This document shows positions 25,725 to 34,347 of a stretch of DNA of 64,000 bases, piece by piece. The notes below the pieces were generated by a model. The model ran no database searches and was not told the DNA's origin. It worked only from the letters and a program-made list of their open reading frames with translations. A program made the position numbers and the translations under genes. Source of the stretch: a virus; IMG/VR virus record IMGVR_UViG_3300042336_000327, positions 1-64,000 of that record. The stretch is one strand, 5' to 3'. Every line of letters starts with the position of its first letter. Positions within the stretch are counted from its first letter, which is position 1.

Positions 25725-27773
25725 ATGAGTTGGTCTGACAAATATAAAAGATCAATAAATTGTGATAATCCTAGTGGATTTTCTCAAAAGGCTCATTGTG
25801 CTGCTCGTAAAAAAAGACAACGTGGTGAAGAGACTAAATCCGAATCTCCATTCAATGAAATGCACGAAGTAAAGTCCCATAAGACAGTTGAACAAATTGC
25901 AAAGAAACATCGCCTTGAAGTTTCTTTTATAAAAAAGCAACTTGAAATGGGAATTCCAATCGAGCATGAACACACAAAGGATAAAGATCTTGCAACAGAT
26001 ATTGCTCTTCAGCATCTAGATGAAATTCCAGATTATTATACTCGTTTGAAAAAAATGGAGGCAGATGCTAAAAAACATCATAAGAAATTTAAAGATGTAA
26101 AGGAGCATTGTGGTTGTGAGGATGATGCTGTTGAAGAACTCGAATCAGGATTAAAAAAATTAGATGATACTTCTTATGATTCTATTGATGGTCTCATGAG
26201 AAAAATTATGAAAAAGCATGATATGACTGCTAAACAATTGCATAATGCATTTGTTGATAAGCATCAAAAAACTCCAGATGATTGGATTAATGAAGGAACC
26301 CTTCACCATTGGTTTAAAGGTTCCAAATCTAAAAGTGGAAAACCAGGATGGGTTCAGGCAGATGGTTCTCCATGTGCAAATGAACCAGGTGAAACTAAAA
26401 CTCCTAAATGTTTTAGTAGCGGAAGATTAAAGTCTTTAAAGAAAAAAGGTAAAAAAGGTGAAGCGTTAATTAGATCAGCAATTCGCCGTAAGCGTCAAAA
26501 AGATAAGGGGCAGCAACAAAAATCTGGAGCAGCAAAACCAACAAATGTTCCAACTTTTGCTAAAGGCAAAAAAGATAAAAATTACGTCAAAGCAGAACCA
26601 GGAATCAAAGAAGCAATGGAACTCAACGAAGCATCGAAAGATAAACCAGGCAAAGGTAGTGGTAACAAAGATGCCTGTTATCACAAAGTAAAAGCAAGAT
26701 TTAAGGTTTGGCCAAGTGCATATGCATCTGGAGCACTTGTTCAATGCCGCAAAAAAGGTGCTGATAACTGGGGAACAAAATCAGAGAGTACTAATGCACT
26801 TGCATATGATTGGGATGGTCCAATTTTTGAAAATGAAATGAGATATTGTCCAAAGTGCAAAAAAATGGAAAAGATGCGTGAGTGCAGATATGGTCCAAAA
26901 TATTGGTCCATGTTTTCAATACCATACGAACCATCAAATCAAGAAAAATTTAATATTGCAACGGTCCATCCTGCTAATGAAGCCTATGACCACGAGTATT
27001 CAATGGCTCGTTCAGAACTTTCAACAATCATTAAGGCTGCAAATAGACTTAAGAAAAAAATGAAGAAAGGTGAAGGTGAGATAGAAGCATGGGTTCAGTC
27101 AAAGATTACAAAAGCAGCTGATTACATCGACACTGCAGCAGATTATGTTGATAGTGGTGAAATGAATAAGGAGAGCGTATCTATTGAAGATGCTAATGGA
27201 AATCATTACGCAGAGTTTATTGATATCATCAAACCAGAACCATTAAAACCAACTAAAGGTATTGGTAGTGACTTACTTGGTGAAGGTCCTAGTTTTGAAA
27301 TTGGTGGTAAAAAGACAACAGGTATGGGTGGAATGACTCCACAAGATGTTGATAGACTGAAGCAAGGGAATCCTGGTGCTGCTGGAAAAATAGATCAAAA
27401 ATATCAACAGATTAGACAAGGAATCAATTCACCACTTGCTAAAAAAGAACCTAAAAAAGAGATGCAGGTTGCACATTATGAACCAGACTTAAAAACCTTC
27501 CAACAGTTTATGGAAGATTGGCAGAAAGTCAATCGTCAGGATAAAACTGATGGATTGAGTCAAGCAGCAGTAGATGCTTATCGTCGTGAGAATCCTGGTT
27601 CAAAACTTCAGACTGCAGTAACTGAGAAGAAACCAAAAGGTAAAAGAGCGAAACGCCGTGCTAACTTCTGCCGTCGAATGAAAGGCATGAAATCAAAACT
27701 GACTTCTGCAAAAACTGCAAGAGACCCAGATTCAAGAATTAACAAAGCACTACGTCGTTGGAACTGTAACTAA
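25725..27773 (+). CDS. Mosaic, Lys-rich putative internal virion protein with DUF5661-like segment
   Basis: A 682-residue basic protein built from short units that also occur, to my recognition, as separate cassettes in marine phage proteins: residues 1-36 with NPSGFSQKAHCAARKKRQRG; about 75-115 with IEHEHTKDKDLATDIALQHL (DUF5661-like); about 196-235 with KSGKPGWVQADGSPC; about 316-350 with DACYHKVKARFKVWPSAYAS; a CPKC near 374; about 423-470 with EYSMARSELSTIIKAANRLK and KAADYIDTAADYV; KTFQQFMED near 589; and a C-terminal NFCRRMKGMKSKLTSAKTAR. The repeated Lys/Arg and Cys/His pattern suggests nucleic-acid binding. It sits between the two terminase genes, 12 bases after gp16. Packaging-linked or capsid-internal function is inferred, not shown. 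Confidence 0.75.
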   Translation: MSWSDKYKRSINCDNPSGFSQKAHCAARKKRQRGEETKSESPFNEMHEVKSHKTVEQIAKKHRLEVSFIKKQLEMGIPIEHEHTKDKDLATDIALQHLDEIPDYYTRLKKMEADAKKHHKKFKDVKEHCGCEDDAVEELESGLKKLDDTSYDSIDGLMRKIMKKHDMTAKQLHNAFVDKHQKTPDDWINEGTLHHWFKGSKSKSGKPGWVQADGSPCANEPGETKTPKCFSSGRLKSLKKKGKKGEALIRSAIRRKRQKDKGQQQKSGAAKPTNVPTFAKGKKDKNYVKAEPGIKEAMELNEASKDKPGKGSGNKDACYHKVKARFKVWPSAYASGALVQCRKKGADNWGTKSESTNALAYDWDGPIFENEMRYCPKCKKMEKMRECRYGPKYWSMFSIPYEPSNQEKFNIATVHPANEAYDHEYSMARSELSTIIKAANRLKKKMKKGEGEIEAWVQSKITKAADYIDTAADYVDSGEMNKESVSIEDANGNHYAEFIDIIKPEPLKPTKGIGSDLLGEGPSFEIGGKKTTGMGGMTPQDVDRLKQGNPGAAGKIDQKYQQIRQGINSPLAKKEPKKEMQVAHYEPDLKTFQQFMEDWQKVNRQDKTDGLSQAAVDAYRRENPGSKLQTAVTEKKPKGKRAKRRANFCRRMKGMKSKLTSAKTARDPDSRINKALRRWNCN

Positions 27774-27774
27774 A

Positions 27775-28083
27775 ATGAAATCTTTTCAACAATTTATTTC
27801 AGAAAGTATCACTATCAATGGTGATTTCAATGGAACTCTAAATGTAGGTTCCTCTCAACCAGAACAAGCAACCGAGTCTTTCTTTGCCGACGTTGTTTGG
27901 GAAGGGAAGATGTATCGTTTGGAAGTGGAAGGCAAGATGCTTCCCAAAAATGAACTTGCAGAACAAATCCAAGGAGAATATCCTGGAGCAATCGTTCATA
28001 ACGTTTATCCAAATCAGGTAAATACTTCAAGAATTAAAAACGCACAAAGATATCAACCAGAGAGATTGTCTTGGGGTCAGTGA
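27775..28083 (+). CDS. Small putative internal head protein with capsid-targeting N-terminus
   Basis: 102 residues, starting MKSFQQFISE followed by SITINGDFNG. The first ten residues match the form of the T4 capsid-targeting sequence of internal proteins (MKTYQEFIAE), cleaved by the gp21 protease after (I/L)-x-E; here I8-S9-E10. The rest is a small alpha/beta domain (FFADVVWEGKMYRLEVEGKM; GEYPGAIVHNVYP). The ATG is one base after the stop of the mosaic protein gene and the next gene follows after three bases, so the three genes form one unit. That the protein enters the prohead is inference from the signal. Confidence 0.7.
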   Translation: MKSFQQFISESITINGDFNGTLNVGSSQPEQATESFFADVVWEGKMYRLEVEGKMLPKNELAEQIQGEYPGAIVHNVYPNQVNTSRIKNAQRYQPERLSWGQ

Positions 28084-28086
28084 TTT

Positions 28087-29517
28087 ATGGCACAATTTAA
28101 TAAAAGTACTCAAGATTTTTTAAATCAAGAGAGAACTCTTTTTGAAGTTAATATGATCGCCAATAAAAATGGCGAGGTAGTTACACTTGACAACCCATTT
28201 CCAGTTACTGGAACTGTTGGAATTTCATCAGATACTCTTATTACTATCAACCCAGATACAAATGCTGTTGATGCATTTGGTAGGAGTAGAGTTTCTGAAC
28301 CATTTACTCTTGGCGACTACAAGCACTTATATGCTATTGACCCAAACTTTTTGGATAGTGTTTCTGGTGCAGGTTCAACAGTATCATTTTTGCAAAACCA
28401 AGCGTGTGCAAGATTACAAACTGGTATTGGAACAACTGCATTTAGTGTTCATCAAACGAAGTTTTATCATCACTATCAACCAGGAAAAGGACAACTAATT
28501 TTTAGTTCTTTTAACTTCTATGCTCCTCAACGAAATGCAACTAAAAGAACTGGATATTTTGATGATAGAGACGGAATTTATTTTGAACAGGTGGGTCTTA
28601 ATACTTCTGATGGAATAAATACTGGTATTGGAACAAACAATTGGGTAATCAGAACTTTTGTAAGTGGTATTGCAACCGAAACCAGGATTCCACAATCACA
28701 ATGGAACAGAGATAAATGTGATGGAACGGGAACTTCTGGGTTCAATTTAGATATTACAAAAACTCAACTTGCATTTATAGATTTTCAGTGGTTAGGTGTT
28801 GGTAGAGTTCGTTGTGGATTTGCTCATAATGGACAACTCATCACCGCACACGAATTCAACCATTCCAACTATCAGAGCACAGTTTATATTGCAAATCCAA
28901 ACCTACCAGTTCGTTGCGAACTCCGAAATACTGGTGTAGGTATTGGAGCATCATTTGATCAGATTTGTTCTTCTGTAATGTCAGAAGGTGGATATGTAGA
29001 AAGTGGTATTGACTTTGCTTATACAATGACTGCTACAAGAACCACACCAACACCAGCAGGAACAGAACTTCCTTTGGTTGCCATTCGTCTCAAAAATATT
29101 TTTCAGGGATATCCAAATAGAATATCAGTTAAATTGAATAATATTTCATTATTCTGTGAAACAAATAGTATTGTTTATAAAGTTATAAAACTTCCAAGTT
29201 CTGCTTATTTGAGTAATGCGGGAACTTTAACTTGGACTTCTGCTTCTGATAATAGTGGTGTTGAGTTTTGTATTAATGCAACAACTTACAATAATGGTGA
29301 TGTTTTTGCATCTGGTTATGTTCCTTCTGGTGCATCACAAAACTCACTTTCACCAGTTGCTTCTGGTACGTTAAGTCAGGCAAAGAAAAATATTATTGTT
29401 CAAAATATAGATTCATCAAACTCTGAAATTTATGTGCTTGTTGTAAGAACCATCACTACTACTGGTAATGCCACTGCTAGCGTTGCTGCTGCTCTTCAGT
29501 GGAGGGAGATTTACTAA
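28087..29517 (+). CDS. Virion structural protein, conserved in marine T4-like phages
   Basis: 476 residues, beta-rich, starting MAQFNKSTQDFLNQERTLFE. Features include NPFPVTGTVGISS, DAFGRSRVSEPFTLGDYKHL and a run QTKFYHHYQPGKGQLIFSSF. The segment DAFGRSRVSEP is a recognisable mark of a conserved cyanophage structural family of unknown role. It lies three bases downstream of the capsid-targeted gene and three bases upstream of gp17. Position suggests a head or packaging-associated structural protein, but its location in the particle cannot be read from sequence. Confidence 0.75.
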   Translation: MAQFNKSTQDFLNQERTLFEVNMIANKNGEVVTLDNPFPVTGTVGISSDTLITINPDTNAVDAFGRSRVSEPFTLGDYKHLYAIDPNFLDSVSGAGSTVSFLQNQACARLQTGIGTTAFSVHQTKFYHHYQPGKGQLIFSSFNFYAPQRNATKRTGYFDDRDGIYFEQVGLNTSDGINTGIGTNNWVIRTFVSGIATETRIPQSQWNRDKCDGTGTSGFNLDITKTQLAFIDFQWLGVGRVRCGFAHNGQLITAHEFNHSNYQSTVYIANPNLPVRCELRNTGVGIGASFDQICSSVMSEGGYVESGIDFAYTMTATRTTPTPAGTELPLVAIRLKNIFQGYPNRISVKLNNISLFCETNSIVYKVIKLPSSAYLSNAGTLTWTSASDNSGVEFCINATTYNNGDVFASGYVPSGASQNSLSPVASGTLSQAKKNIIVQNIDSSNSEIYVLVVRTITTTGNATASVAAALQWREIY

Positions 29518-29520
29518 ATT

Positions 29521-31215
29521 ATGAGTGAAGTTTATCTTGGTAATCCTAATCTAAAAAAAGCAAATACACAAATTGAATTTACCGAAGAACAAATTATTGA
29601 GTTCTTAAAGTGTAAAGAAAATCCTGTTTATTTTGCCAGAAATTATATTAAAATTGTTTCTCTGGATCACGGTCTTGTGCCATTTAAGATGTATCCGTTT
29701 CAAGAAAAATTAATTGATAATTTCCACAAGAACAGATTTAATATTTGTAAGATGCCCCGCCAGACGGGTAAATCTACGACTTGTGTTTCATATTTGTTAC
29801 ATTATGCAGTATTCAACGATAATGTTAATATAGCTATTCTAGCGAACAAAGCATCTACAGCAAGAGACTTACTTCAAAGATTACAACTTGCTTATGAAAA
29901 CTTACCTAAATGGATGCAACAGGGTATCATATCATGGAATAAAGGATCTTTAGAACTAGAAAATGGCTCCAAGATTTCGGCTAACTCTACTTCTTCATCT
30001 GCTGTCCGAGGCGGATCCTATAATATCATCTTTCTTGACGAGTTCGCTTTCATCCCGAATCACATTGCTGATGACTTCTTTGCCTCTGTTTATCCTACTA
30101 TTTCTTCTGGACAAAGCACAAAGGTAATTATTGTTTCTACACCACGCGGTATGAATCACTTCTACCGTATGTGGCATGACTCTGAACGCGGTAGAAATGA
30201 ATATGTGCCAACAGACGTTCATTGGTCCGAAGTACCTGGTAGAGACGCTGTATGGAAAGAGCAGACGATTGCTAACACCTCAGAACAACAGTTTAAAGTT
30301 GAGTTCGAGTGTGAATTCTTAGGATCTGTTGATACTCTAGTTAATCCAAGTAAGTTAAAAACTTTAGTATATAATGACCCAATAAAAAGAAATAAAGGTC
30401 TTGATATCTATGAAGAACCAATAGAAGAGCACAACTATTTAATGACTGTCGATGTGGCTCGTGGAATTGGCAATGACTATTCTGCATTTGTAATCTTTGA
30501 TATTACAGAGTTTCCTTATCGAGTTGTTGGTAAGTATAAAAATAATGAAATCAAACCAATGCTATTTCCAAGTATCATACATGAAGTAGCAAAAGGTTAT
30601 AATGATTCTTGGGTTTTAATTGAAGTAAATGATATTGGGGACCAAGTATCAAATATTCTTCACTTTGATTTAGAATATGACAACATTCTTATGTGCTCTA
30701 TGAGAGGTAGGGCGGGACAGATTGTTGGTTCGGGATTTAGTGGCAAGAAATCTCAGCTGGGAGTTCGAATGACTGCATCCGTTAAAAAATTAGGATGCTC
30801 CAACTTGAAAACTCTTATTGAAGATGATAAGTTGATGATTTATGATTATGATGTTATTTCAGAATTGACAACATTTATACAAAAAAATAGATCGTTCGAA
30901 GCAGAAGAAGGTTGCAATGATGACTTAGCAATGTGTTTGGTTATTTTTGCATGGCTTGTTGCTCAAGACTATTTTAAAGAGATGACAGACAATGATATAA
31001 GAAAAAGAATTTATGAGGAGCAAAAAAATCAGATAGAACAAGATATGTCACCATTTGGATTTCTTTCAGATGGTTTAGATGATATGGAAAGTATTATTGA
31101 TCAAGATACTGGTGATCGTTGGATGATTGCAAGCAAATCAAATAGACAGGAAACTTTGGAAATATGGAATGTTGATGAATATGGGGATAGGTCCTACATG
31201 TGGGACTACATGTGA
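29521..31215 (+). CDS. 17: Terminase large subunit gp17 (packaging ATPase/nuclease)
   Basis: 564 residues (T4: 610). The ATPase half has Walker A MPRQTGKST at residues 78-86, Walker B IIFLDEFAF with D173/E174 and the coupling motif VSTPRGMNHF near 206. The C-terminal RNase-H-like nuclease shows MTVDVARGIGNDYSAF with acidic residues D311 and D319, EVNDIGDQV, and a late NDDLAMC. gp17 pumps DNA into the prohead through the gp20 portal and cuts the concatemer. Its TGA overlaps the ATG of a small zinc-finger-like gene. Confidence 0.96.
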   Translation: MSEVYLGNPNLKKANTQIEFTEEQIIEFLKCKENPVYFARNYIKIVSLDHGLVPFKMYPFQEKLIDNFHKNRFNICKMPRQTGKSTTCVSYLLHYAVFNDNVNIAILANKASTARDLLQRLQLAYENLPKWMQQGIISWNKGSLELENGSKISANSTSSSAVRGGSYNIIFLDEFAFIPNHIADDFFASVYPTISSGQSTKVIIVSTPRGMNHFYRMWHDSERGRNEYVPTDVHWSEVPGRDAVWKEQTIANTSEQQFKVEFECEFLGSVDTLVNPSKLKTLVYNDPIKRNKGLDIYEEPIEEHNYLMTVDVARGIGNDYSAFVIFDITEFPYRVVGKYKNNEIKPMLFPSIIHEVAKGYNDSWVLIEVNDIGDQVSNILHFDLEYDNILMCSMRGRAGQIVGSGFSGKKSQLGVRMTASVKKLGCSNLKTLIEDDKLMIYDYDVISELTTFIQKNRSFEAEEGCNDDLAMCLVIFAWLVAQDYFKEMTDNDIRKRIYEEQKNQIEQDMSPFGFLSDGLDDMESIIDQDTGDRWMIASKSNRQETLEIWNVDEYGDRSYMWDYM

Positions 31216-31445
31216 TGGATTTAGATAAGGAGATAGAATTAGAACATTTATTATTTTTCGATAGGAGATGTAGAGTTTGTGGAAAAGTTAAAAATTTATT
31301 AGAAGACTTTTACTTAACTCGCAAGGATAGAGGTTCTTTTCCATCTGCATATTCTTATGAATGCAAAGAATGTACTGTTAAGAGGACTACAGAAACTAGA
31401 AAGAGACCAAGGGGAATAATAAAGTGGGAATATCCTGACTGGTGA
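31215..31445 (+). CDS. Small Cys4 zinc-finger-like protein
   Basis: 76 residues from the ATG that overlaps the gp17 stop (TGATG); an in-frame ATG at 31200 inside gp17 is less likely. Two CxxC pairs, CRVCGKVKNLLEDFYL and CKECTVKRTTE, are spaced as in the zinc-knuckle domain that often accompanies phage HNH enzymes and small phage regulators. There is no HNH catalytic segment after it, only a short basic tail. It could bind nucleic acid or help packaging, inferred only from the fold and the neighbour. Confidence 0.7.
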   Translation: MDLDKEIELEHLLFFDRRCRVCGKVKNLLEDFYLTRKDRGSFPSAYSYECKECTVKRTTETRKRPRGIIKWEYPDW

Positions 31446-31486
31446 TCATACTCATGCATGGCTTCCCCATTCAAAATAGACTTTTT

Positions 31487-31494
31487 AATAAATA
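31487..31494 (+). promoter_or_regulatory. T4-type late promoter, AATAAATA variant
   Basis: The 84-base gap before gp18 contains TTAATAAATAA, the same arrangement as before gp8, 35 bases before the ATG. It is the natural site to start the sheath-tube transcript. Confidence 0.55.
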
Positions 31495-31529
31495 ATTTCA
31501 GATAATTCTGGATAGCACGGAGAATAAAG

Positions 31530-33701
31530 ATGCCTATAAATTTAGCATCTCCTGGAATTGTAGTAAGAGAGGTTGATCTTACTAATGGAAGGATAGACCC
31601 AACCTCTGATAAAGTTGGTGCTATTGTTGCACCTTTTGCCAAAGGCCCTGTTAATTTGCCAACACTAATTCAAAATGAGCAGGAGCTACTCAATGTTTTT
31701 GGTAAGCCATATACAATTGATAAGCACTATGAGCAGTGGCTAACTGCTTCATCTTATTTGGCATATGGTGGAGCCCTAAGAGTTGTAAGAGCATCAGGAA
31801 CATCTTTAACTAATGCTCTAGCAGGAGCAGCAACTAGCGTTACAATTAATAGTCTTGACGACTATACAAATAAGCAATATGATGAGAATGTCATTCCCAA
31901 TGTAACTGTGGTAGCTAAAAACCCAGGTTCATGGGGAAATGGTCTAAAGGTTGCACTTATCGACTCAAGAGCAGACCAAATTCTGACAGGAATTAGCACT
32001 GCAGGTCTTGCAGTTGGTTACGGAGTAACTCAAGGTCTTGATGGTAAAACCGATATTGGTGCTGGTACAACTTCTTCATTAACTGGATTTACGTTAAGAG
32101 GGGTTGTTACTGGAATTGGACAAAGTACCGTTAGCGTTAAGATTCAGAGCAAAGTCTCATCCACATCAGTTGTAACACCAATAGATTATACTCCAAGCGG
32201 AGTTTATGCATTTAATGCAACAGGATCGGTTGGTTTCCACACAAATGGTTCGTCCGTCGCATATGCATCATCCTCTTATAGTGGAGTCTCAGATTGGTTC
32301 GACAATCAAAATATTGTAATTTCTTCTGCTGGAATTACAACTGTAACAATTGCATGGAATTCAATTGCAAGCAGACCTGGTACAACTGCATATGCAGAAA
32401 CTAGAAATGCAAGACATGATGAAATTCATGTGGTTGTAATTGATGGTACTGGAGAAGTTACTGGCACTGTTGGGACAATTCTTGAGAAGCATCTTTCACT
32501 TTCCAAAGCAAAAGATGCAGAGTTCTCTGTAGGTTCTCCATCATATTGGAGAGGATATCTTGCAGATAACTCAGCATATATCTTTGGTGGTTCCCAACCT
32601 GCTGGAATCGTTACAACTGGATTCAGCAGTGGATTTACTCTACAATCAGATAATGCATGGGACCAAGAAGCTGAGGGTATTATTTTCTCAGCAACTGGAA
32701 ATAACACATTAACTCTTGAAAAAGGATATAACTATGACTATAGCAGTGGAATTGCAACGACAGGTGCTTTAAGTTCTTCGATTGCAGATATCAGTGGTGG
32801 ATATGATTTATTTGAAAATACTGAGGAATATAATATTAATTTCCTAATCATGGGTTCAGCTGGATATGGAAAAGAAAACGCACAAGCATTAGCAAACAAA
32901 CTAATTTCTGTTGCTGAAATTAGAAAAGATGCCATTGCATTCATCTCACCATATAGGGGTGCATTCCTTACAGAAACTGCAGTTGGAAGTGCTACTGTAA
33001 ATTCTGCTTCAACAATTACAGATAATGTACTTAGTTTCTACGCTCCACTGACTTCTTCATCATATGCTGTATTTGATAGTGGATATAAGTACATGTTTGA
33101 TAGATTTAATAATACATTTAGATATGTTCCACTAAATGGAGACATGGCTGGACTCTGCGCCAGAAATGATATCAACAATTTCCCATGGTTCTCACCAGCG
33201 GGTACTTCTAGAGGAACTATCCTGAATGCTATTAAACTAGCATATAATCCATCTAAGGCACAGAGAGATCGTCTCTACTCTGCAAGAATTAATCCAGTAA
33301 TCTTCTCACCTGGTTCTGGAATCATTCTCTTTGGTGATAAGACTGCTCTCGCAAGAGCATCTGCATTTGATAGAATCAATGTTCGCAGACTATTCCTCTA
33401 TCTGGAAGATGCAATCTCAGCAGCTGCTAGAGATCAACTTTTTGAATTCAACGATGAAATTACAAGAACTAACTTTGTAAATATTGTTGAACCATTCCTT
33501 CGTGATGTTCAAGCCAAGAGAGGAATCTTTGATTATGTTGTTGTTTGTGACGAAACAAACAACACTGCCGCTGTCATTGATGCAAATGAGTTTGTTGCTG
33601 ATATATACATCAAACCTGCTCGTTCTATCAATTTCATCGGACTAACTTTTGTTGCCACCAGAACTGGTGTTGCTTTTGAAGAAGTAATCGGTACTGTTTA
33701 A
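31530..33701 (+). CDS. 18: Tail sheath protein gp18
   Basis: 723 residues (T4: 659). The N-terminus, PINLASPGIVVREVDLTNGR, and NVFGKPYTIDKHYEQWLTAS are standard T4-like sheath sequence; the C-terminal domain (LYSARINPVIFSPGSGIILF; YVVVCDETNNTAAVID; EFVADIYIKPARSINFIGL) is the conserved contractile sheath core. Subunits polymerise around the gp19 tube and contract on infection. The extra length lies in the Gly/Ser/Thr-rich outer domain at about residues 150-400. It precedes gp19 by 22 bases. Confidence 0.96.
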   Translation: MPINLASPGIVVREVDLTNGRIDPTSDKVGAIVAPFAKGPVNLPTLIQNEQELLNVFGKPYTIDKHYEQWLTASSYLAYGGALRVVRASGTSLTNALAGAATSVTINSLDDYTNKQYDENVIPNVTVVAKNPGSWGNGLKVALIDSRADQILTGISTAGLAVGYGVTQGLDGKTDIGAGTTSSLTGFTLRGVVTGIGQSTVSVKIQSKVSSTSVVTPIDYTPSGVYAFNATGSVGFHTNGSSVAYASSSYSGVSDWFDNQNIVISSAGITTVTIAWNSIASRPGTTAYAETRNARHDEIHVVVIDGTGEVTGTVGTILEKHLSLSKAKDAEFSVGSPSYWRGYLADNSAYIFGGSQPAGIVTTGFSSGFTLQSDNAWDQEAEGIIFSATGNNTLTLEKGYNYDYSSGIATTGALSSSIADISGGYDLFENTEEYNINFLIMGSAGYGKENAQALANKLISVAEIRKDAIAFISPYRGAFLTETAVGSATVNSASTITDNVLSFYAPLTSSSYAVFDSGYKYMFDRFNNTFRYVPLNGDMAGLCARNDINNFPWFSPAGTSRGTILNAIKLAYNPSKAQRDRLYSARINPVIFSPGSGIILFGDKTALARASAFDRINVRRLFLYLEDAISAAARDQLFEFNDEITRTNFVNIVEPFLRDVQAKRGIFDYVVVCDETNNTAAVIDANEFVADIYIKPARSINFIGLTFVATRTGVAFEEVIGTV

Positions 33702-33723
33702 TTAACTTAGAGGTTTTAAAACT

Positions 33724-34314
33724 ATGGCTACCAGAACCCAATTAAATCCACCCCCATTAAGAAAGATTACCGACTTCAAGAGTAAGCTGACTGGTGGTGG
33801 TGCTAGAAGCAACCTGTTTGAGGTTGTACTTTCATTCCCAGATATTGCTCCAGCAAGTTCAGAAGTTCTTGATAAAGCAAGATTCTTAGTTAAAGCAGCA
33901 AACTTACCTGCTTCGAACATTTCGGATGTGACCGTTCCATTTAGAGGTCGTGTTCTTCATGTTGCTGGCGACAGAACCTTTGATAGTTGGACAATCACCG
34001 TTATCAACGATACTGATTTTGCAATTCGTTCGGCATTTGAGAAGTGGATGAATTCAATCAACAGAGTATCTGATAACACTGGTTCAACTGATCCTGCATC
34101 TTATCAAGCAGATGCATTTGTCTATCAGTTAGATCGTAGTGGAGAAACTCTGAGAGCATATCATTTCTATGATATCTTCCCAACTAATATTGCTCCAATT
34201 AACCTTTCGTATGATACTGAGGGCATTCAGGAATTCACAGTTGAGATGCAAGTGCATTGGTGGGAAGCTATCAAGGGTAATGCTCCTCAAGCGGGTGGAG
34301 AAAACATCAACTAA
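33724..34314 (+). CDS. 19: Tail tube protein gp19
   Basis: 196 residues (T4: 163). Diagnostic segments are SNLFEVVLSFPDI, FLVKAANLPASNISDVTVPF, RVLHVAGDRTFDSWTITVIN and the C-terminal EGIQEFTVEMQVHWWEA. It forms the hexameric rings of the inner tube through which DNA passes. It lies directly downstream of gp18 as in T4 and is followed by the portal gene. Confidence 0.95.
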   Translation: MATRTQLNPPPLRKITDFKSKLTGGGARSNLFEVVLSFPDIAPASSEVLDKARFLVKAANLPASNISDVTVPFRGRVLHVAGDRTFDSWTITVINDTDFAIRSAFEKWMNSINRVSDNTGSTDPASYQADAFVYQLDRSGETLRAYHFYDIFPTNIAPINLSYDTEGIQEFTVEMQVHWWEAIKGNAPQAGGENIN

Positions 34315-34328
34315 ATAATAGAATAATA

Positions 34329-34336
34329 GATAAATT
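34329..34336 (+). promoter_or_regulatory. Possible weak late promoter, GATAAATT
   Basis: The 33-base AT-rich gap before gp20 holds GATAAATT, one base short of the GATAAATA boxes used elsewhere, ending 11 bases before the ATG. Spacing is tight, so this is a weak call. Confidence 0.3.
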
Positions 34337-34347
34337 CAAGTTATAAA

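Noticed and set aside
29995-30222. Minus-strand frame within gp17
   Set aside because: Shadow of conserved ATPase-motif coding sequence, no supporting signals.
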